This document shows, piece by piece, positions 20,987-33,934 of a DNA stretch of 64,000 nucleotides (positions are counted from its first letter, which is position 1; every line of letters begins with the position of its first letter). This stretch comes from Polaromonas sp. Lineage in GTDB: Bacteria > Pseudomonadota > Gammaproteobacteria > Burkholderiales > Burkholderiaceae_C. The stretch lies in assembly GCF_029945685.1 (NCBI RefSeq), contig NZ_JAQSDA010000025.1:372001-436000 (forward strand). Direction: 5' to 3'. Made by a program: the position numbers and the translations under genes. Below the pieces are notes generated by a model that saw nothing but the letters and a program-made list of their open reading frames with translations, searched no databases and was not told the DNA's origin.

Positions 20987-21013
20987 TGAAAAATGCCCGC
21001 AATGCGGGCATTT
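20987..21013 (-). terminator. Terminator for the Ala/Lys-rich protein gene
   Basis: Minus strand reads AAATGCCCGC-AT-GCGGGCATTT followed by TT. It lies 18 bases after the stop at 21031. Confidence 0.75.
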
Positions 21014-21030
21014 CGGGTGCGCGCGAAGAA

Positions 21031-21420
21031 TTACTTCTTGGCAGCAGCGGCTTTGTCTTCTTTGGCTTTCTTGGCAGCAGCGGCTTTTTCAGCTTTGGCG
21101 GCTTTGGCAGCAGCTGCTTTTTCTTCCTTGGCTTTCTTTGCAGCAGCGGCTTTTTCAGCTTTGGCGGCTTTGGCTGCAGCTGCTTTTTCGGCTTTTGCGG
21201 CTTTAGCGGCCTTGGCGGCAGCAGCTTTTTCGGCCTTGGGGTCAGCTTTGGCAGCTGGCATGGCAGGCGTGGCAGGGGTAGCAGGCGTTGCCGGAGTGGC
21301 AGGCGTTGCTGGCATGGCAGGCATCGCTGGCTTGGCCGGCTGTGCCGGCTGGGCAGGCGTCTGAGCAAACACGCCAACGGCGAAAAGGCCAGCGATCAGG
21401 GCAGCAAGAATCTTGTTCAT
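21031..21420 (-). CDS. Secreted Ala/Lys/Pro low-complexity protein
   Basis: 129 residues from ATG 21420 with AGGAAA ten bases upstream. Signal sequence MNKILAALIAGLFAVGVFAQ, then a Pro-rich part with PAQPAQPAKPAMPAMPATPA, several ATP/PAT repeats, and a C-terminal half of KAEKAAAAKAAK-type repeats, strongly basic. Such sequences occur in histone H1-like tails and in proteins linking to nucleic acid or cell wall, but here a signal peptide sends it out of the cytosol. The repeats are also visible in the DNA and may vary in number between strains. No fold is expected; function unknown. Confidence 0.75.
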   Translation of the reverse strand: MNKILAALIAGLFAVGVFAQTPAQPAQPAKPAMPAMPATPATPATPATPATPAMPAAKADPKAEKAAAAKAAKAAKAEKAAAAKAAKAEKAAAAKKAKEEKAAAAKAAKAEKAAAAKKAKEDKAAAAKK

Positions 21421-21627
21421 TTGGAGTTTTCCTAAATAAGTTTTTGAACCAGGTCCCCCGAAAAACTCGTGGACCTGCATGTAACGAGGCCCGTTTGCAA
21501 ACGGTTGACACGCCGGCGCTTAAATATGTCGGCGGAAGTTTTGGGGCTAAAATTTCAGGGTTACCCCTTAAACAGCGCCCGGCAGTCATTCACTGCAAGG
21601 TCAAGCGCGCACCGGAGACTTCATTAC

Positions 21628-22881
21628 ATGTACCAGCACATCAAGGTGCCCACGCAGGGTCAGAAAATCACTGTCAATGCCGACAATTCATTGAATGTCC
21701 CGGACGAGCCGATCATTCCCTTCATTGAAGGTGACGGCACGGGTGCGGACATCACGCCTGTGATGCTCAAGGTGGTTGATGCGGCCGTGGCCAAGGCCTA
21801 CGGCGGCAAGAAAAAAATCCACTGGATGGAAGTCTACGCCGGGGAAAAATCAACCAGGATCTACGGTCCCGACGTCTGGCTGCCGGAAGAAACCCTGGCC
21901 GCGGTCAAGGACTACGTGGTCTCGATCAAGGGCCCGCTGACCACGCCGGTCGGCGGCGGCATCCGCTCGCTGAACGTGGCCCTGCGCCAGGAACTGGACC
22001 TCTACGTCTGCCTGCGTCCCATCCAGTACTTCAAGGGCGTGCCCTCCCCGGTGAAAGAGCCCGAGAAGACCCACATGGTGATCTTTCGCGAGAACTCGGA
22101 AGACATCTACGCCGGCATCGAATTCGAAGCCGAGTCCGACAAGGCCAAGAAGCTCATCAAGTTCCTGCAGGAGGAAATGGGCGTCAAGAAAATCCGCTTT
22201 CCCAATACCTCGGGCATCGGCATCAAGCCTGTGTCCAGGGAAGGCACCGAGCGTCTGGTGCGCAAGGCCCTGCAGTACACCATCGACAACGACAAGCCCA
22301 GCCTGACGATTGTCCACAAGGGCAACATCATGAAGTTCACCGAAGGTGGCTTTCGCGACTGGGCCTATGCGCTGGCTGCCAAAGAGTTCGGTGCGGTCGA
22401 GATCGACGGCGGCCCGTGGATGAAGTTCAAAAATCCGAAAACGGGCAAGGAAATCACCGTCAAGGACAGCATTGCCGACGCCTTCCTGCAGCAGATCCTG
22501 CTGCGCCCGGCCGAATACTCGGTGATCGCCACGCTGAACCTCAATGGCGACTATGTCTCCGACGCGCTCGCCGCGCAGGTGGGGGGTATCGGTATTGCGC
22601 CCGGTGCCAACCTCAGCGACACCATCGCGATGTTCGAGGCCACCCACGGCACCGCCCCCAAATACGCCGGCAAGGACTATGTGAACCCCGGTTCCGAAAT
22701 CCTGTCAGCCGAAATGATGTTGCGTCACATGGGCTGGACGCAAGCCGCCGACCTGATCATCAGTTCGATGGAAAAGTCGATCGAGTCCAAGAAAGTCACC
22801 TACGACTTTGCCCGCCTGATGGACGGCGCGACCCAGGTCAGCTGCTCCGGCTTCGGCCAGGTCATGATCGACCATATGTAA
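21628..22881 (+). CDS. icd: NADP-dependent isocitrate dehydrogenase, dimeric type
   Basis: 417 residues from ATG 21628 ([17 protein letters not shown]), as in E. coli Icd; the open frame extends upstream but without similarity. Seen: [17 protein letters not shown] (about 29-45), the phosphorylatable Ser in [20 protein letters not shown], the IDH/IMDH signature [19 protein letters not shown] and [20 protein letters not shown]. It makes 2-oxoglutarate and NADPH. The Ser in GIRSLNV is the site used by AceK in enteric bacteria. The window therefore has both isocitrate dehydrogenase types on one strand, separated by two minus-strand genes. Confidence 0.97.
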   Translation: MYQHIKVPTQGQKITVNADNSLNVPDEPIIPFIEGDGTGADITPVMLKVVDAAVAKAYGGKKKIHWMEVYAGEKSTRIYGPDVWLPEETLAAVKDYVVSIKGPLTTPVGGGIRSLNVALRQELDLYVCLRPIQYFKGVPSPVKEPEKTHMVIFRENSEDIYAGIEFEAESDKAKKLIKFLQEEMGVKKIRFPNTSGIGIKPVSREGTERLVRKALQYTIDNDKPSLTIVHKGNIMKFTEGGFRDWAYALAAKEFGAVEIDGGPWMKFKNPKTGKEITVKDSIADAFLQQILLRPAEYSVIATLNLNGDYVSDALAAQVGGIGIAPGANLSDTIAMFEATHGTAPKYAGKDYVNPGSEILSAEMMLRHMGWTQAADLIISSMEKSIESKKVTYDFARLMDGATQVSCSGFGQVMIDHM

Positions 22882-22956
22882 GAAAAGCAGGCTGCCGGGC
22901 AGCCCGCCGTGCCCGCCAGGGCCCGCGCGGCCGGGAAACCCGGCAGAACATGCTGC

Positions 22957-22990
22957 AAAGCCGTCGCGGCGCAGGTCCGGCGGCTTTTTT
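22957..22990 (+). terminator. icd: Probable terminator of dimeric icd
   Basis: GCCGTCG pairs with CGGCGGC (one G-T pair) around an 11-base loop, followed by six T. Confidence 0.7.
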
Positions 22991-23097
22991 CATGGGCTTT
23001 TGAACCGTCAGGTAAAAAGTCAAATGTGCGCGCTTGATTGTCGCGTTCCCGCCACCAATTTCCCTGTCAGACGCACTGGACAATTCCGGTCGCTAGA

Positions 23098-23475
23098 ATG
23101 AATTCCATGGCCAGCAAACCTCCCAAAACCCCCGCACCACCCAAGGCACCGGCCTTCAAGCCCGATGATGCCAACGGCGGGGATGCGGTTGTGCTTGAAC
23201 GCCGTCCGCAGAAGACGGAGCCGCCGCAGATGTACCAGGTGGTGCTGCTCAACGACGACTACACCCCGATGGAGTTTGTCGTCGTGGTGATCCAGGAATT
23301 TTTCAACAAGGACAGGGAAACGGCCACGCAGATCATGCTGAAGATCCACCTCGACGGCAAAGGGGTGTGTGGCGTGTTTTCCAAGGACGTCGCGTCCACC
23401 AAGGTCGACCAGGTCACGGAAGCGGCGCGAAAGAATGGCCATCCGCTGCAGTGTGTGTGCGAACCCATTGAATAA
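23098..23475 (+). CDS. clpS: ATP-dependent Clp protease adaptor ClpS
   Basis: 125 residues from ATG 23098 (ATG 23107 also possible). A disordered Pro/Lys N terminus leads to the ClpS core: [60 protein letters not shown]. The [10 protein letters not shown] motif holds residues of the N-degron pocket. ClpS delivers N-end rule substrates to ClpAP. It precedes clpA by 82 bases, the normal order. Confidence 0.97.
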   Translation: MNSMASKPPKTPAPPKAPAFKPDDANGGDAVVLERRPQKTEPPQMYQVVLLNDDYTPMEFVVVVIQEFFNKDRETATQIMLKIHLDGKGVCGVFSKDVASTKVDQVTEAARKNGHPLQCVCEPIE

Positions 23476-23557
23476 TTGAAATAACAGCCCATATCGGCTT
23501 GAAGAGTTACACAATGATCCCGTCAGATATCCCAGCAGCAAGCCGAAAGGAAAAGCA

Positions 23558-25894
<2,337 letters not shown>

Positions 25895-25954
25895 CGCAGA
25901 GTCCCCGGGCCGCCGGAAAATGGCGTCACGGTCCCCAAGAGCCTGAAAATGCCC

Positions 25955-25988
25955 AAAAGGCCGGTAGCATCACGCTGCCGGCCTTTTT
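25955..25988 (+). terminator. clpA: Terminator of clpS-clpA
   Basis: AAAAGGCCGGTAGC-ATCAC-GCTGCCGGCCTTTTT, stem of 12 with one G-T pair, then T-run. Confidence 0.88.
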
Positions 25989-26007
25989 CTTTGGCTGCGG
26001 AAAATGC

Positions 26008-26062
26008 TCCTGAAACCATAGCTGCTCGCGCCCGTGCTGTAAGGGCCGGAAGCACTTTTGAC
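26008..26062 (+). repeat. Dispersed repeat family A, intergenic copy
   Basis: CCTGAAACCATAGCTGCTCG, CGCCCGTGCTGTAAGGGC, then CGGAAGCACTTTTGAC. It lies between the clpA terminator and sbcB. Confidence 0.7.
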
Positions 26063-26091
26063 ACACTACCCTGGCTGACAGACCCCCACCG

Positions 26092-27561
26092 ATGGCGACG
26101 CACACCTTTCTCTGGCACGACTACGAAACCTTCGGCCTGAACACGCGCCGCGACCGGCCGGCGCAGTTTGCCGGCATACGCACCGACGCCGAGCTCAACG
26201 AGATCGGCGAGCCGCTGATGATGTACTGCCAGCCGGCGCGCGACTACCTGCCCGACCCGTCCTCCTGCCTGATCACCGGCATCACGCCTCAGCTGTGCCT
26301 GGAACGCGGCCTGCCGGAGCATGAATTTGCGTCCCGCATCGAAGCCGTGCTGGCCGAGCCCGGCACCATCGGCGTCGGCTACAACACCATCCGTTTTGAC
26401 GACGAGGTCACGCGCCACCTGTTCTGGCGCAACCTGATCGACCCCTATGCGCGCGAATGGCAAAACGGCTGCGGCCGCTGGGACCTGCTCGACGTGGTGC
26501 GCATGGCCTACGCCCTGCGGCCCGAAGGCATCCAGTGGCCCATGAAGCCGGACGAACGCCGGCCTGCTGAAGCGGGGGCCATGCGGCCCAGCTTCAAGCT
26601 CGAAGACCTGGCGCGCGCCAACGGCCTGCTGCACGAGACGGCGCATGACGCGCTGTCGGACGTGCGCGCCACGATTGCGCTGGCCCGCGTGATCCGCACG
26701 GCCCAGCCCCGGCTGTTCGACTTCTGCCTGGGGCTGCACAAGAAGGACCGCGTGGCCGCCGAACTGGGCCTGCCCACCAGCCCGCAGACGGCCCAGCCCT
26801 TTCTGCATGTGTCGGGCATGTTCCCGCCCGAGCGCGGCTGCCTGGCCGTCATGTGGCCGCTGGCCATGCACCCCGCCAACAAAAACGAGCTGCTGGCCTG
26901 GGACCTGGCGCATGACCCGGGCGAGCTGCCGCTGCTCGACGTGGCCACCCTGCGCCAGCGCCTGTTCAGAAAAAGCGCCGACCTGCCCGAAGGTGTGCTG
27001 CGTCTGCCGATCAAGTCGGTGCACCTGAACAAATCGCCCATGGTGGTGCGCAAGCTGTCCACCCTGAGCCCGGAGATGGCAGCCAGGTGGGGCATCGACA
27101 TCGAAGCCGCGCTACGCCATGCCGAAAAAGCCGCCGACCTGCCCGACATGAGCGCGGTCTGGCCCGAGGTCTTTGCGCGGCCCAAAGAGGGCGCGCCCGA
27201 CGTGGACGAAGACCTGTACGGCGGCTTCATCAACAACGACGACAGGCGCCGGCTCAACAAGCTGCGCGCCTTGCCGCCGGCCGAACTCGCGCACAGCCGT
27301 ACCGGCTTCGACGACGACCGGCTCGAAGAGCTGGTGTTTCGCTACCGCGCCCGAAATTTTGCCGAGACACTCTCGGCGGAAGAGGCCGAGCGCTGGGAGG
27401 CGCACCGCACTGCGCGGCTGATCGAAGGCGAGGGCGGGGCGCGCCATGTCGATGCGTTTCTGGCCGCGCTCGATGTGCTGTCGGAAACGGCGGACGAGCG
27501 CGGTGAGGAAGTGCTGGGGGCGCTGTACGAGTATGTGGAGATGGTGGCGCCGGAGGTCTGA
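26092..27561 (+). CDS. sbcB: Exodeoxyribonuclease I
   Basis: 489 residues. The DEDDh exonuclease domain starts at once: TFLWHDYETFGLNTRRDRPA gives D9 and E11; GVGYNTIRFDDEVTRHLFWR and ETAHDALSDVRATIALARV supply the remaining acidic residues and the His. An SH3-like and a helical C-terminal domain follow. It digests single-stranded DNA 3' to 5' in recombination and mismatch repair. It stands alone after the clp operon. The DNA after it changes to a gene-poor stretch. Confidence 0.97.
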   Translation: MATHTFLWHDYETFGLNTRRDRPAQFAGIRTDAELNEIGEPLMMYCQPARDYLPDPSSCLITGITPQLCLERGLPEHEFASRIEAVLAEPGTIGVGYNTIRFDDEVTRHLFWRNLIDPYAREWQNGCGRWDLLDVVRMAYALRPEGIQWPMKPDERRPAEAGAMRPSFKLEDLARANGLLHETAHDALSDVRATIALARVIRTAQPRLFDFCLGLHKKDRVAAELGLPTSPQTAQPFLHVSGMFPPERGCLAVMWPLAMHPANKNELLAWDLAHDPGELPLLDVATLRQRLFRKSADLPEGVLRLPIKSVHLNKSPMVVRKLSTLSPEMAARWGIDIEAALRHAEKAADLPDMSAVWPEVFARPKEGAPDVDEDLYGGFINNDDRRRLNKLRALPPAELAHSRTGFDDDRLEELVFRYRARNFAETLSAEEAERWEAHRTARLIEGEGGARHVDAFLAALDVLSETADERGEEVLGALYEYVEMVAPEV

Positions 27562-28547
27562 ACTGGCGCAACTGCGTATTCCGGTCTACTTGACCACCAG
27601 TGCCGGCAATCGTTGACCAGCAGCCCTATAAGTTCTGGTCTTGACCATGTTGACTACTGACTTACACGGCAGAGCGACTTGGTTCTATCGGTCAAGCAAT
27701 AAACATTTGCTTCGATGGCAGAATGCGGCCAGAAGCGGGTGATGGCGCGACCCCAAGCGACTGTCCGCTACAGACTGAACAGAGTCATTCGACTTTGCGA
27801 TCTGCTGACTCCAAGGCGACCATTCAGGGGCGCCCCAGTAAATCTGCGCTGTAGGGCCAATTTCGCCATACCGAGCCCCCGCAACCGGCCAGGAGATGAC
27901 CTCGGCTGGCGCCAACCGGGTCCCTGCTTCAGCCTGGATGCTGTCTGTCAGTTCTGGATGCCCGATGGTCGCTATATCGGATACCGGCCATTGAGCCCAT
28001 GGCGAGCCAACCTTTTAGGCTTGAGATGAACTTGCCCCTACGTCACAAAACGCATCAGCAGCCTTGGGCTGTTCTGACGCTCGCCGGGCAAAGGTTTCGC
28101 AAGTTGAGCGCAGCGGTACACAGATCAATTCCATTTTTGGGGGCCTGAGGCTAAGCGAAAGGCGAGCTGCAATGAGATGCCTCACTGCATCTCCAGCATA
28201 TGTCCAAAAAACCCGGTATCGCCAATCAGGCACAGGAACAGATCAACCGGCAACTTCGGGCTGATCATCTTCGCGCTGGCCGTGATCGTGGGGTTTTTCA
28301 CGCCGCCATTGTGCAATTGATGCGGCGTTTTGTGGCCCTGTCCGGCTTGCGCTTCAGTGAGGCTTCTTTTGGGATCAGTCCAGATTTGTTACTAGCGCAT
28401 TGGGCTACTAGAAAAATAAGATGTGACTTCAGCAAACAGCCAGACGACTGCAAGCGTTCAACCTTGGCTACTTTGCTGAAATTCCAGCGATTTGCCTATT
28501 GGGGCGTTCGCACAACACTGTTAACAGAATTTTTCTGGAGCATCACT
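27562..28547. other. Gene-poor stretch, no supported gene
   Basis: About 1 kb with no frame showing family similarity or a ribosome site. GC is lower than in flanking genes. A minus-strand frame is open from 28014 to 27685 but has no ATG, and I do not recognise it. A short hydrophobic plus-strand segment at 28249-28320 (GNFGLIIFALAVIVGFFTPP) with no start could be the end of a lost membrane gene. Probably degenerate DNA. Confidence 0.5.
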
Positions 28548-29045
28548 ATGAATCGATTTATCTACAACAGTTTCGGAGCAATCGGGCTCATGCTGTCGAT
28601 TACCAGCTTCGCAGCCGGCAATTTGACGGTCGCCCGAGAGGTCACGGTTGATCAGCCACCAGCGACGGTCTGGAAGTTGCTGCGCGAATTCAACTCACTC
28701 GACGTCTGGTTGCCGCCGGTGCAAAGCAGCGAGGCAAAGGGCAATTTGACCCAACCTGGGGCCATGCGCATACTTGACCTGGGCGGCGGTGCAAGTGTTA
28801 CCGAAAAGCTGTTGGCTTTCGATGATGTCAAACGCAGCTATAGCTATGCCTTCATCAAGGTACCTTTGCCTGTAAAAAACTATGTTGCCGCGATAGAGTT
28901 GACTGATGCACCGGGCGGCAAGACTCTCATCAAGTGGCATTCGACCTTTGACGCTTTCGGAGCACCAGACGAGAAAGCGAAAGAAGCGATTCAAGGGATC
29001 TATGACGCCGGCCTGGGGAAACTGGCAATAATTTTCAAGAAATAG
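28548..29045 (+). CDS. Secreted SRPBCC family protein
   Basis: 165 residues from ATG 28548; CTGGAG lies eight bases upstream, which decides this start over the longer frame from 28200. Signal sequence MNRFIYNSFGAIGLMLSITS, ending FAAG, then an SRPBCC (polyketide cyclase/START-like) domain: VTVDQPPATVWKLLREFNSL, DVWLPPVQSSEAKGN, KSYSYAF-like strand, ALIKWHSTFDAFGAPDEKAK. These domains bind hydrophobic ligands in a helix-grip cavity. Periplasmic location follows from the signal. It stands alone in a gene-poor region. Ligand unknown. Confidence 0.8.
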   Translation: MNRFIYNSFGAIGLMLSITSFAAGNLTVAREVTVDQPPATVWKLLREFNSLDVWLPPVQSSEAKGNLTQPGAMRILDLGGGASVTEKLLAFDDVKRSYSYAFIKVPLPVKNYVAAIELTDAPGGKTLIKWHSTFDAFGAPDEKAKEAIQGIYDAGLGKLAIIFKK

Positions 29046-29363
29046 AGTCGATATTGATGGATTGGACACTGGCACAGGTCAAGGTCAATGTCTCTTCCAT
29101 CCAATCAACCATGAATCACTTGATTGACCATTTCGGTTGAAATTCTTTTAGAGCCATTGTCGATACTTGGAATCACCAAAGCATCGACATTCGTCTTTCG
29201 CGGCCAGTTCCTCTCCTTCTTTTCGTCCAACGTCATGCATGACGCGTAACCGCTCAAGAGAATTTCTTGTGAGATATTTGCCTGTCAGGGCATAGACAAC
29301 TGACATCCGCCCGCAGCTCAGAACTGGATTTGAGTCGCCTTGATGGTCCGCTGGCCGCACTAA

Positions 29364-29549
29364 CTCCGGCTCTGCTCTGTCGGCGAGTTTCACAGGCAGT
29401 TTGATATTCCGTGCTTATTCCTGAGTGCATTTGTCGGGGAGAATATTCAAGCCCAGGCCAGGCTGACCAATCCGGCCCGCTATATGGCCAAACCGTTCAC
29501 TGAATTTAAGTTGCGTACCGCCGTGGCGGCAGCGTTTGAAAATCCCTGA
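29364..29549 (+). pseudogene. Remnant of a response-regulator receiver domain
   Basis: A plus-strand frame after a stop at 29361 reads FHRQFDIPCLFLSAFVGENI, then QAQARLTNPARYMAKPFTEF and KLRTAVAAAFENP before TGA 29549. This is the second half of a CheY-like receiver: the LSA strand with the conserved Ser/Thr, and the switch Lys-Pro in AKPF. The first half with the phosphorylated Asp is missing and there is no start codon. It seems to be the tail of a lost hybrid kinase or regulator. Found by reading; no alignment run. Confidence 0.65.
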
Positions 29550-29891
29550 AATTGACCACCCCATGCCGGGCATTCGTGACCGGCCGGTAACGCGGCGAAG
29601 CAGTCGTCGGCTCTTGCCGACCGTAGGACTGCATTGGGCCCTTGGCGGTAGTTGCCTCTCCTTCAAAGGCAACATTCGGTGGTCAACACCAGCGAGGTGG
29701 TCAGCGTTTAGCGGAATGGTGCTCAATGATTATCAGCAGATGCAGCAACAGAAGTGCTGGCCTTGCTTCTTGATTGACAGCTGATTGCGCTTGTCCCTCA
29801 AGGGCCTGAGGCCGATTTAATGCATGAATTTTCACACCGGCCCGAAAGAACAGGTGAACCGGTATCACCGCTACGCGGCAGCGGCCGCTTG
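29550..29891. other. Intergenic, no gene seen
   Basis: 342 bases with frames in all directions, none with family features or a ribosome site. The flanks are the receiver remnant and the end of the GST gene. Confidence 0.45.
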
Positions 29892-30524
29892 TCAGGGCGG
29901 CTGTTTTTGCATCACGCCCGCGTACAGCTCGCTGCCCTCGAAAGCCGCCAGCCAGCCCTGCAGGCTCGGCCACGGCTGTGCGGCGAACCAGTCGGCATCG
30001 GTGTGGGCGAACTGGCGCACGAAAGGCAGCAGGGCCATGTCGGCCAGGCTGGCCTGGGCGCCCATCAGCCAACCGCCCTTCAGGCGCGCGTCGAGTTGCG
30101 CCAGCCAGTGCGCCGCTTCGCTGCGGTGGTGCAAGGCAAAGTCGGCGGGTGATGCGCCAGACTCTTGCGGGTAACGGTTCGGGTATTTGTAGCGGTCCAG
30201 GTGCTGCTTGAACTCACCATCGTTGGCTGCTATCAGCGCATCCATGTCCTGCTGCAGAGCCTGCAGCGGTGACAGCCACTGCGCCGGGTCGTGGCGGCCC
30301 AGCGCCCAGCGCATGATGTCCAGGCTTTCGTCGATCACCTCGCCGCCGGGAAGCACCAGCACCGGCACCGTGCCCTTGGGCGAGGCGGCCAGCAGGTCGG
30401 CGGGTTTGCTTCTCAGCACCACTTCGCGCAGCTCGTGCGCTTGCTGGCTAACGGCCAGTGCCAGCCGCGCACGCATCGCATAAGGGCAGCGCCGGAACGA
30501 ATACAGAACAGGCAGGGCGCCCAT
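29892..30524 (-). CDS. Glutathione S-transferase family protein
   Basis: 210 residues from ATG 30524. The thioredoxin-like N domain reads LPVLYSFRRCPYAMRARLAL with a CPYAMR active-site motif, then SPKGTVPVLVLPGGEVIDES (cis-Pro and the GSH-binding Glu-Ser). An all-helical C domain follows (GGWLMGAQASLADMALLPFV). Members conjugate or deglutathionylate; the CPYA motif is glutaredoxin-like and suggests thiol transfer, as in Omega or Xi-type proteins. The ATG overlaps the stop of trhO by one base, so the two are coupled. Confidence 0.9.
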   Translation of the reverse strand: MGALPVLYSFRRCPYAMRARLALAVSQQAHELREVVLRSKPADLLAASPKGTVPVLVLPGGEVIDESLDIMRWALGRHDPAQWLSPLQALQQDMDALIAANDGEFKQHLDRYKYPNRYPQESGASPADFALHHRSEAAHWLAQLDARLKGGWLMGAQASLADMALLPFVRQFAHTDADWFAAQPWPSLQGWLAAFEGSELYAGVMQKQPP

Positions 30525-31495
30525 CAGGAGCCTTCTTTGTCCCCGGCACCCGACGATGGCAGCTTGGCGCCGATGTGCGGCTGGCGCCGCCGATTCGCGT
30601 AGTCGACCTGGCGCTGGCGCTCGATGAAGCCGCGTTTCTGTTCGTCGGTTTTCTTGTCGTGGCAGGCCGGGCAGCTGACGCCGGGAACGTACAGCGGTGA
30701 GGCCATGTCGGCCTCGCTGATCGGGTCGCGGCAGGCGCGGCACAGGCCGTAGTGGCCGGTGGCCAGGCCGTGCACCACCGACACCCGCTCGTCGAAGACA
30801 AAACATTCACCTTTCCAGAGGCTCTCGGTTTCGGGCACGGTCTCCAGGTACTTGAGAATGCCGCCTTCCAGGTGGTAGACCTCGTCAAAACCCTGGGTGC
30901 GCATGAAAGCGGTGGATTTTTCGCAGCGGATGCCGCCGGTGCAGAACATCGCCACCTTCGGCTTTTTGCCGTCTTTGGCGGCCAGCACCCCGCCCGGCGC
31001 AGACTGCGCTGCCACCCAGGCAGGCAGTTCCGAAAAGCTCCGGGTTTTGGGATTGAGCGCGCGCTCGAAGCTGCCGATGCCGAACTCGTAGTCGTTGCGG
31101 GTGTCCACCACCACCACCTCGGGGTCGGCGATCAGGGCATTCCAGTCCTGCGGCTTGACGTATTCGCCGGCCATCTCGTTCGGGTTGATGCCGGGCACAC
31201 CGAGCGTGACGATTTCGCGCTTGAGGCGCACCTTCATGCGGTAAAACGGCAGCTTCTGCGCCCAGGATTCCTTGTGTGGCAGGTCGGCCAGGCGCGTATC
31301 GGCATGCAGGTAGGCCAGCACGGCGCGCACGCCGGCTTCGGGCCCGGCAATCGTGCCGTTGATGCCTTCCCGGGCCAGCAGCAGCGTGCCGCGCACGTCC
31401 TGGGCTTCGCAAAAGGCCTGCAGCGGCGCCTGCAGATCGGCAAAGTCGGGAAGATCGACAAATTTGTAAAGGGCGGCGGTCAGGAAATCAGGCAT
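30524..31495 (-). CDS. trhO: tRNA uridine(34) hydroxylase TrhO (rhodanese-like)
   Basis: 323 residues from ATG 31495 ([18 protein letters not shown]). N-terminal UPF0176 domain ([16 protein letters not shown]), then a rhodanese domain with [14 protein letters not shown] and the catalytic cysteine loop [16 protein letters not shown]-terminal cysteines in [10 protein letters not shown] and [10 protein letters not shown] form a probable zinc site. TrhO makes 5-hydroxyuridine at the wobble position of some tRNAs, using oxygen. Coupled to the GST gene downstream. The upstream region is shared with the divergent esterase gene. Confidence 0.94.
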   Translation of the reverse strand: MPDFLTAALYKFVDLPDFADLQAPLQAFCEAQDVRGTLLLAREGINGTIAGPEAGVRAVLAYLHADTRLADLPHKESWAQKLPFYRMKVRLKREIVTLGVPGINPNEMAGEYVKPQDWNALIADPEVVVVDTRNDYEFGIGSFERALNPKTRSFSELPAWVAAQSAPGGVLAAKDGKKPKVAMFCTGGIRCEKSTAFMRTQGFDEVYHLEGGILKYLETVPETESLWKGECFVFDERVSVVHGLATGHYGLCRACRDPISEADMASPLYVPGVSCPACHDKKTDEQKRGFIERQRQVDYANRRRQPHIGAKLPSSGAGDKEGS

Positions 31496-31718
31496 GGCAG
31501 GCAGAGATGGGGAGAAAAGCGTGCAAAAACAAGGCCGCAGGCAATGCGGGCCCGCCCATCGTACCAAGGGCCGGGGCGGCACCTCTTGCGCCACGTCAGC
31601 GTCCTGACAGACGTGCGGCGTGAACGACCACACCAAGGGCAGCCGATGGTGCAGACGCATTTGCTGCAATGCAGCAAAATGGATGCATGCCAACCCATTC
31701 AAGCCAACGCGGCACCCC

Positions 31719-32858
31719 ATGGCCAAAAGCCTGAGCAGCCTCTGGCTCAAAAGCCTGCGCCGCATGGGCAAGGCCCAGCAGGCGCAGGGCCGCAAGCTGT
31801 TCCTCAGCCTGGTGCCCCAGGTTGCCGCCAGCCCGGCGCGCCGCGCCAAACCCGTCAAGCGGCCCTCGCCCAAGGCGGCGAAAGCCCTGCGCAAGCCCGC
31901 CGCGCCGCCGGCCCGCGCCGTGTCCGGCCTGCCCGGGAGCTGGCAGAAGGCATATTTTTCCGTGCCGGCCGCCGGCCAGCTTGCACCGGCGCGGCGCATG
32001 GCGTACTGGCTGTACCTGCCGGCCACGGCCAGCCCGGTGCCGCGGCCGCTGGTGGTCATGCTGCACGGCTGCCAGCAAACCGCCACCGACTTTGCCCTCT
32101 CCACACGCATGAACCAGCTGGCCGAACGCAAGGGTTTTGCCGTGCTTTACCCGCACCAGTCGGCCGCGGCCGATACGCACCGCTGCTGGCACTGGTACCA
32201 GCGCGCCACCCAGGACGGGCAGGGCGACGTCAGGCTGATCGCGGAAATGATGGGCCATGTGCAGGCCAGACACGGGCTGGACCCGACGCGCACCTATGTG
32301 GCGGGCCTGTCCGCGGGCGCCGGCCTGGCCAACATCCTGGCGCTGCGCCACCCCGATCGGGTGGCCGCTGTGGGCCTGCACTCGGCGCCGGTGTTCGGCA
32401 CCACCGACTCGCCGATGAGCGCTTATCGGGCGATGCAGCACGGCGCCGGCGCGGCCCACAGCGAGGCGGCGCGGTCTTTCACGGCGGCCCAGCCGGCGTT
32501 TGCGGGCATGCCGGCGATCCTCATTCACGGTGCGCGCGATGCGGTCGTGCGGCGCATCAACATGACGCAGTTGAACGAACAGTTCAGGATCTTCAACGCC
32601 GCGGCCATCACCCGCGCAGATCCCGTGCTGCGCCGCTACCCGGCGCGCAGCACCGGGCGCCATCCACGCCACGCCTATGAAAGCGCCACGTATTACGCCG
32701 GCAGAAAGCCGCAGCTGGTGAGCTGCGAGATCGAGCACCTGGGCCACGCCTGGAGCGGCGGCGACGCGAGTGTGGATTTCAGCGCGCTGGAAGGCCCGGA
32801 CGCCACGCTCATGATGTGGACCTTTTTTGCGCACCATCGCCGGCCGACAGCGGGCTGA
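31719..32858 (+). CDS. PHB depolymerase-type esterase
   Basis: 379 residues from ATG 31719 ([20 protein letters not shown]); no signal peptide. The basic linker to about 85 is followed by an alpha/beta hydrolase: [19 protein letters not shown] (oxyanion region), the nucleophile in [17 protein letters not shown] (Gly-Leu-Ser-Ala-Gly), the Asp in [11 protein letters not shown] and the His in [14 protein letters not shown]. This is the esterase_PHB family (LpqC/PhaZ type 1 catalytic domain). It might degrade polyhydroxybutyrate oligomers or other esters; lack of a signal suggests a cytosolic role. A stand-alone gene. Confidence 0.9.
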   Translation: MAKSLSSLWLKSLRRMGKAQQAQGRKLFLSLVPQVAASPARRAKPVKRPSPKAAKALRKPAAPPARAVSGLPGSWQKAYFSVPAAGQLAPARRMAYWLYLPATASPVPRPLVVMLHGCQQTATDFALSTRMNQLAERKGFAVLYPHQSAAADTHRCWHWYQRATQDGQGDVRLIAEMMGHVQARHGLDPTRTYVAGLSAGAGLANILALRHPDRVAAVGLHSAPVFGTTDSPMSAYRAMQHGAGAAHSEAARSFTAAQPAFAGMPAILIHGARDAVVRRINMTQLNEQFRIFNAAAITRADPVLRRYPARSTGRHPRHAYESATYYAGRKPQLVSCEIEHLGHAWSGGDASVDFSALEGPDATLMMWTFFAHHRRPTAG

Positions 32859-32902
32859 GTTCCGGTCACATGCGAAATAGGCCTGCAGCCCAACAGGGAC
32901 GT

Positions 32903-32934
32903 GCGCAAGCAGCTATTTTTTTTATAGCTGAGCA
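32903..32934 (-). repeat. Dispersed repeat family A, partial copy
   Basis: Minus strand reads CAGCTATAAAAAAAATAGCT then GCTTGCGC, the left half of the family. It lies between two convergent genes and can form a hairpin that may act as terminator. Confidence 0.6.
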
Positions 32935-32940
32935 GGGGTG

Positions 32941-33425
32941 TCAGGTTTTTTCGAAGCGTGCGCGCAGGGCCTCCACGCGCGCACGGTTCACGCCAAAGTC
33001 CTTGCGCCCCAGCCGGCTGGCCGAGCGCACCTGAATCACATGGGCCGCCTCGTCCAGCGCGAACTCCACATCGTCTGTGAACTTCAGCCAGCGGGTGTGG
33101 CACTGCGCGTACAGATAAGCCGGCTCCCGCGTCACCAACACGCAGCCGGGGGTTGACTCCAGCAAGGTGGCCAGGCGGCCCAGGGCGGCCCTGGCATCAC
33201 CGGTGTAATGAAGGGGCGCGATGTCGGCGCCACTGCGCTGCGGGTGGTCGGCATGGCTGGCGGCCTGGCTGGACACGCTGTTCGGTGTGAGGGACGGCGG
33301 TTTGAGCCGGCCACCCCGGACGCCCAGATCCTGCGGTGGCTGCCCCGCAAGAAAACCCAGTTGCCCCGCCACCAGCAGCAAGGCCGCGGCAAGCAGCAAC
33401 ACACCCAGAAGCAGTCCGGCTATTT

Positions 33426-33429
<4 letters not shown>
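32941..33429 (-). CDS. DUF1499 family protein
   Basis: 162 residues. An N-terminal membrane anchor or signal (LLLGVLLLAAALLLVAGQLG) is followed by DUF1499 features: LGVRGGRLKPPSLTPNSVSS, the C-terminal AYLYAQCHTRWLKFTDDVEF and VIQVRSASRLGRKDFGVNRA. The family is widespread; role unknown. The start overlaps the end of the EVE gene by four bases (ATGA), so the two are cotranscribed. Confidence 0.92.
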
Positions 33430-33911
<482 letters not shown>

Positions 33912-33934
33912 GGGTTCAGGCGTCCAGCGAAGGT

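Noticed and set aside
27685..28014. Minus-strand open frame of about 110 codons
   Set aside because: No ATG or GTG start, no family similarity, and it lies in a degenerate stretch.
30752..32680. 642-residue plus-strand frame over trhO and the esterase
   Set aside because: Antisense and out-of-frame shadow of two recognised genes.
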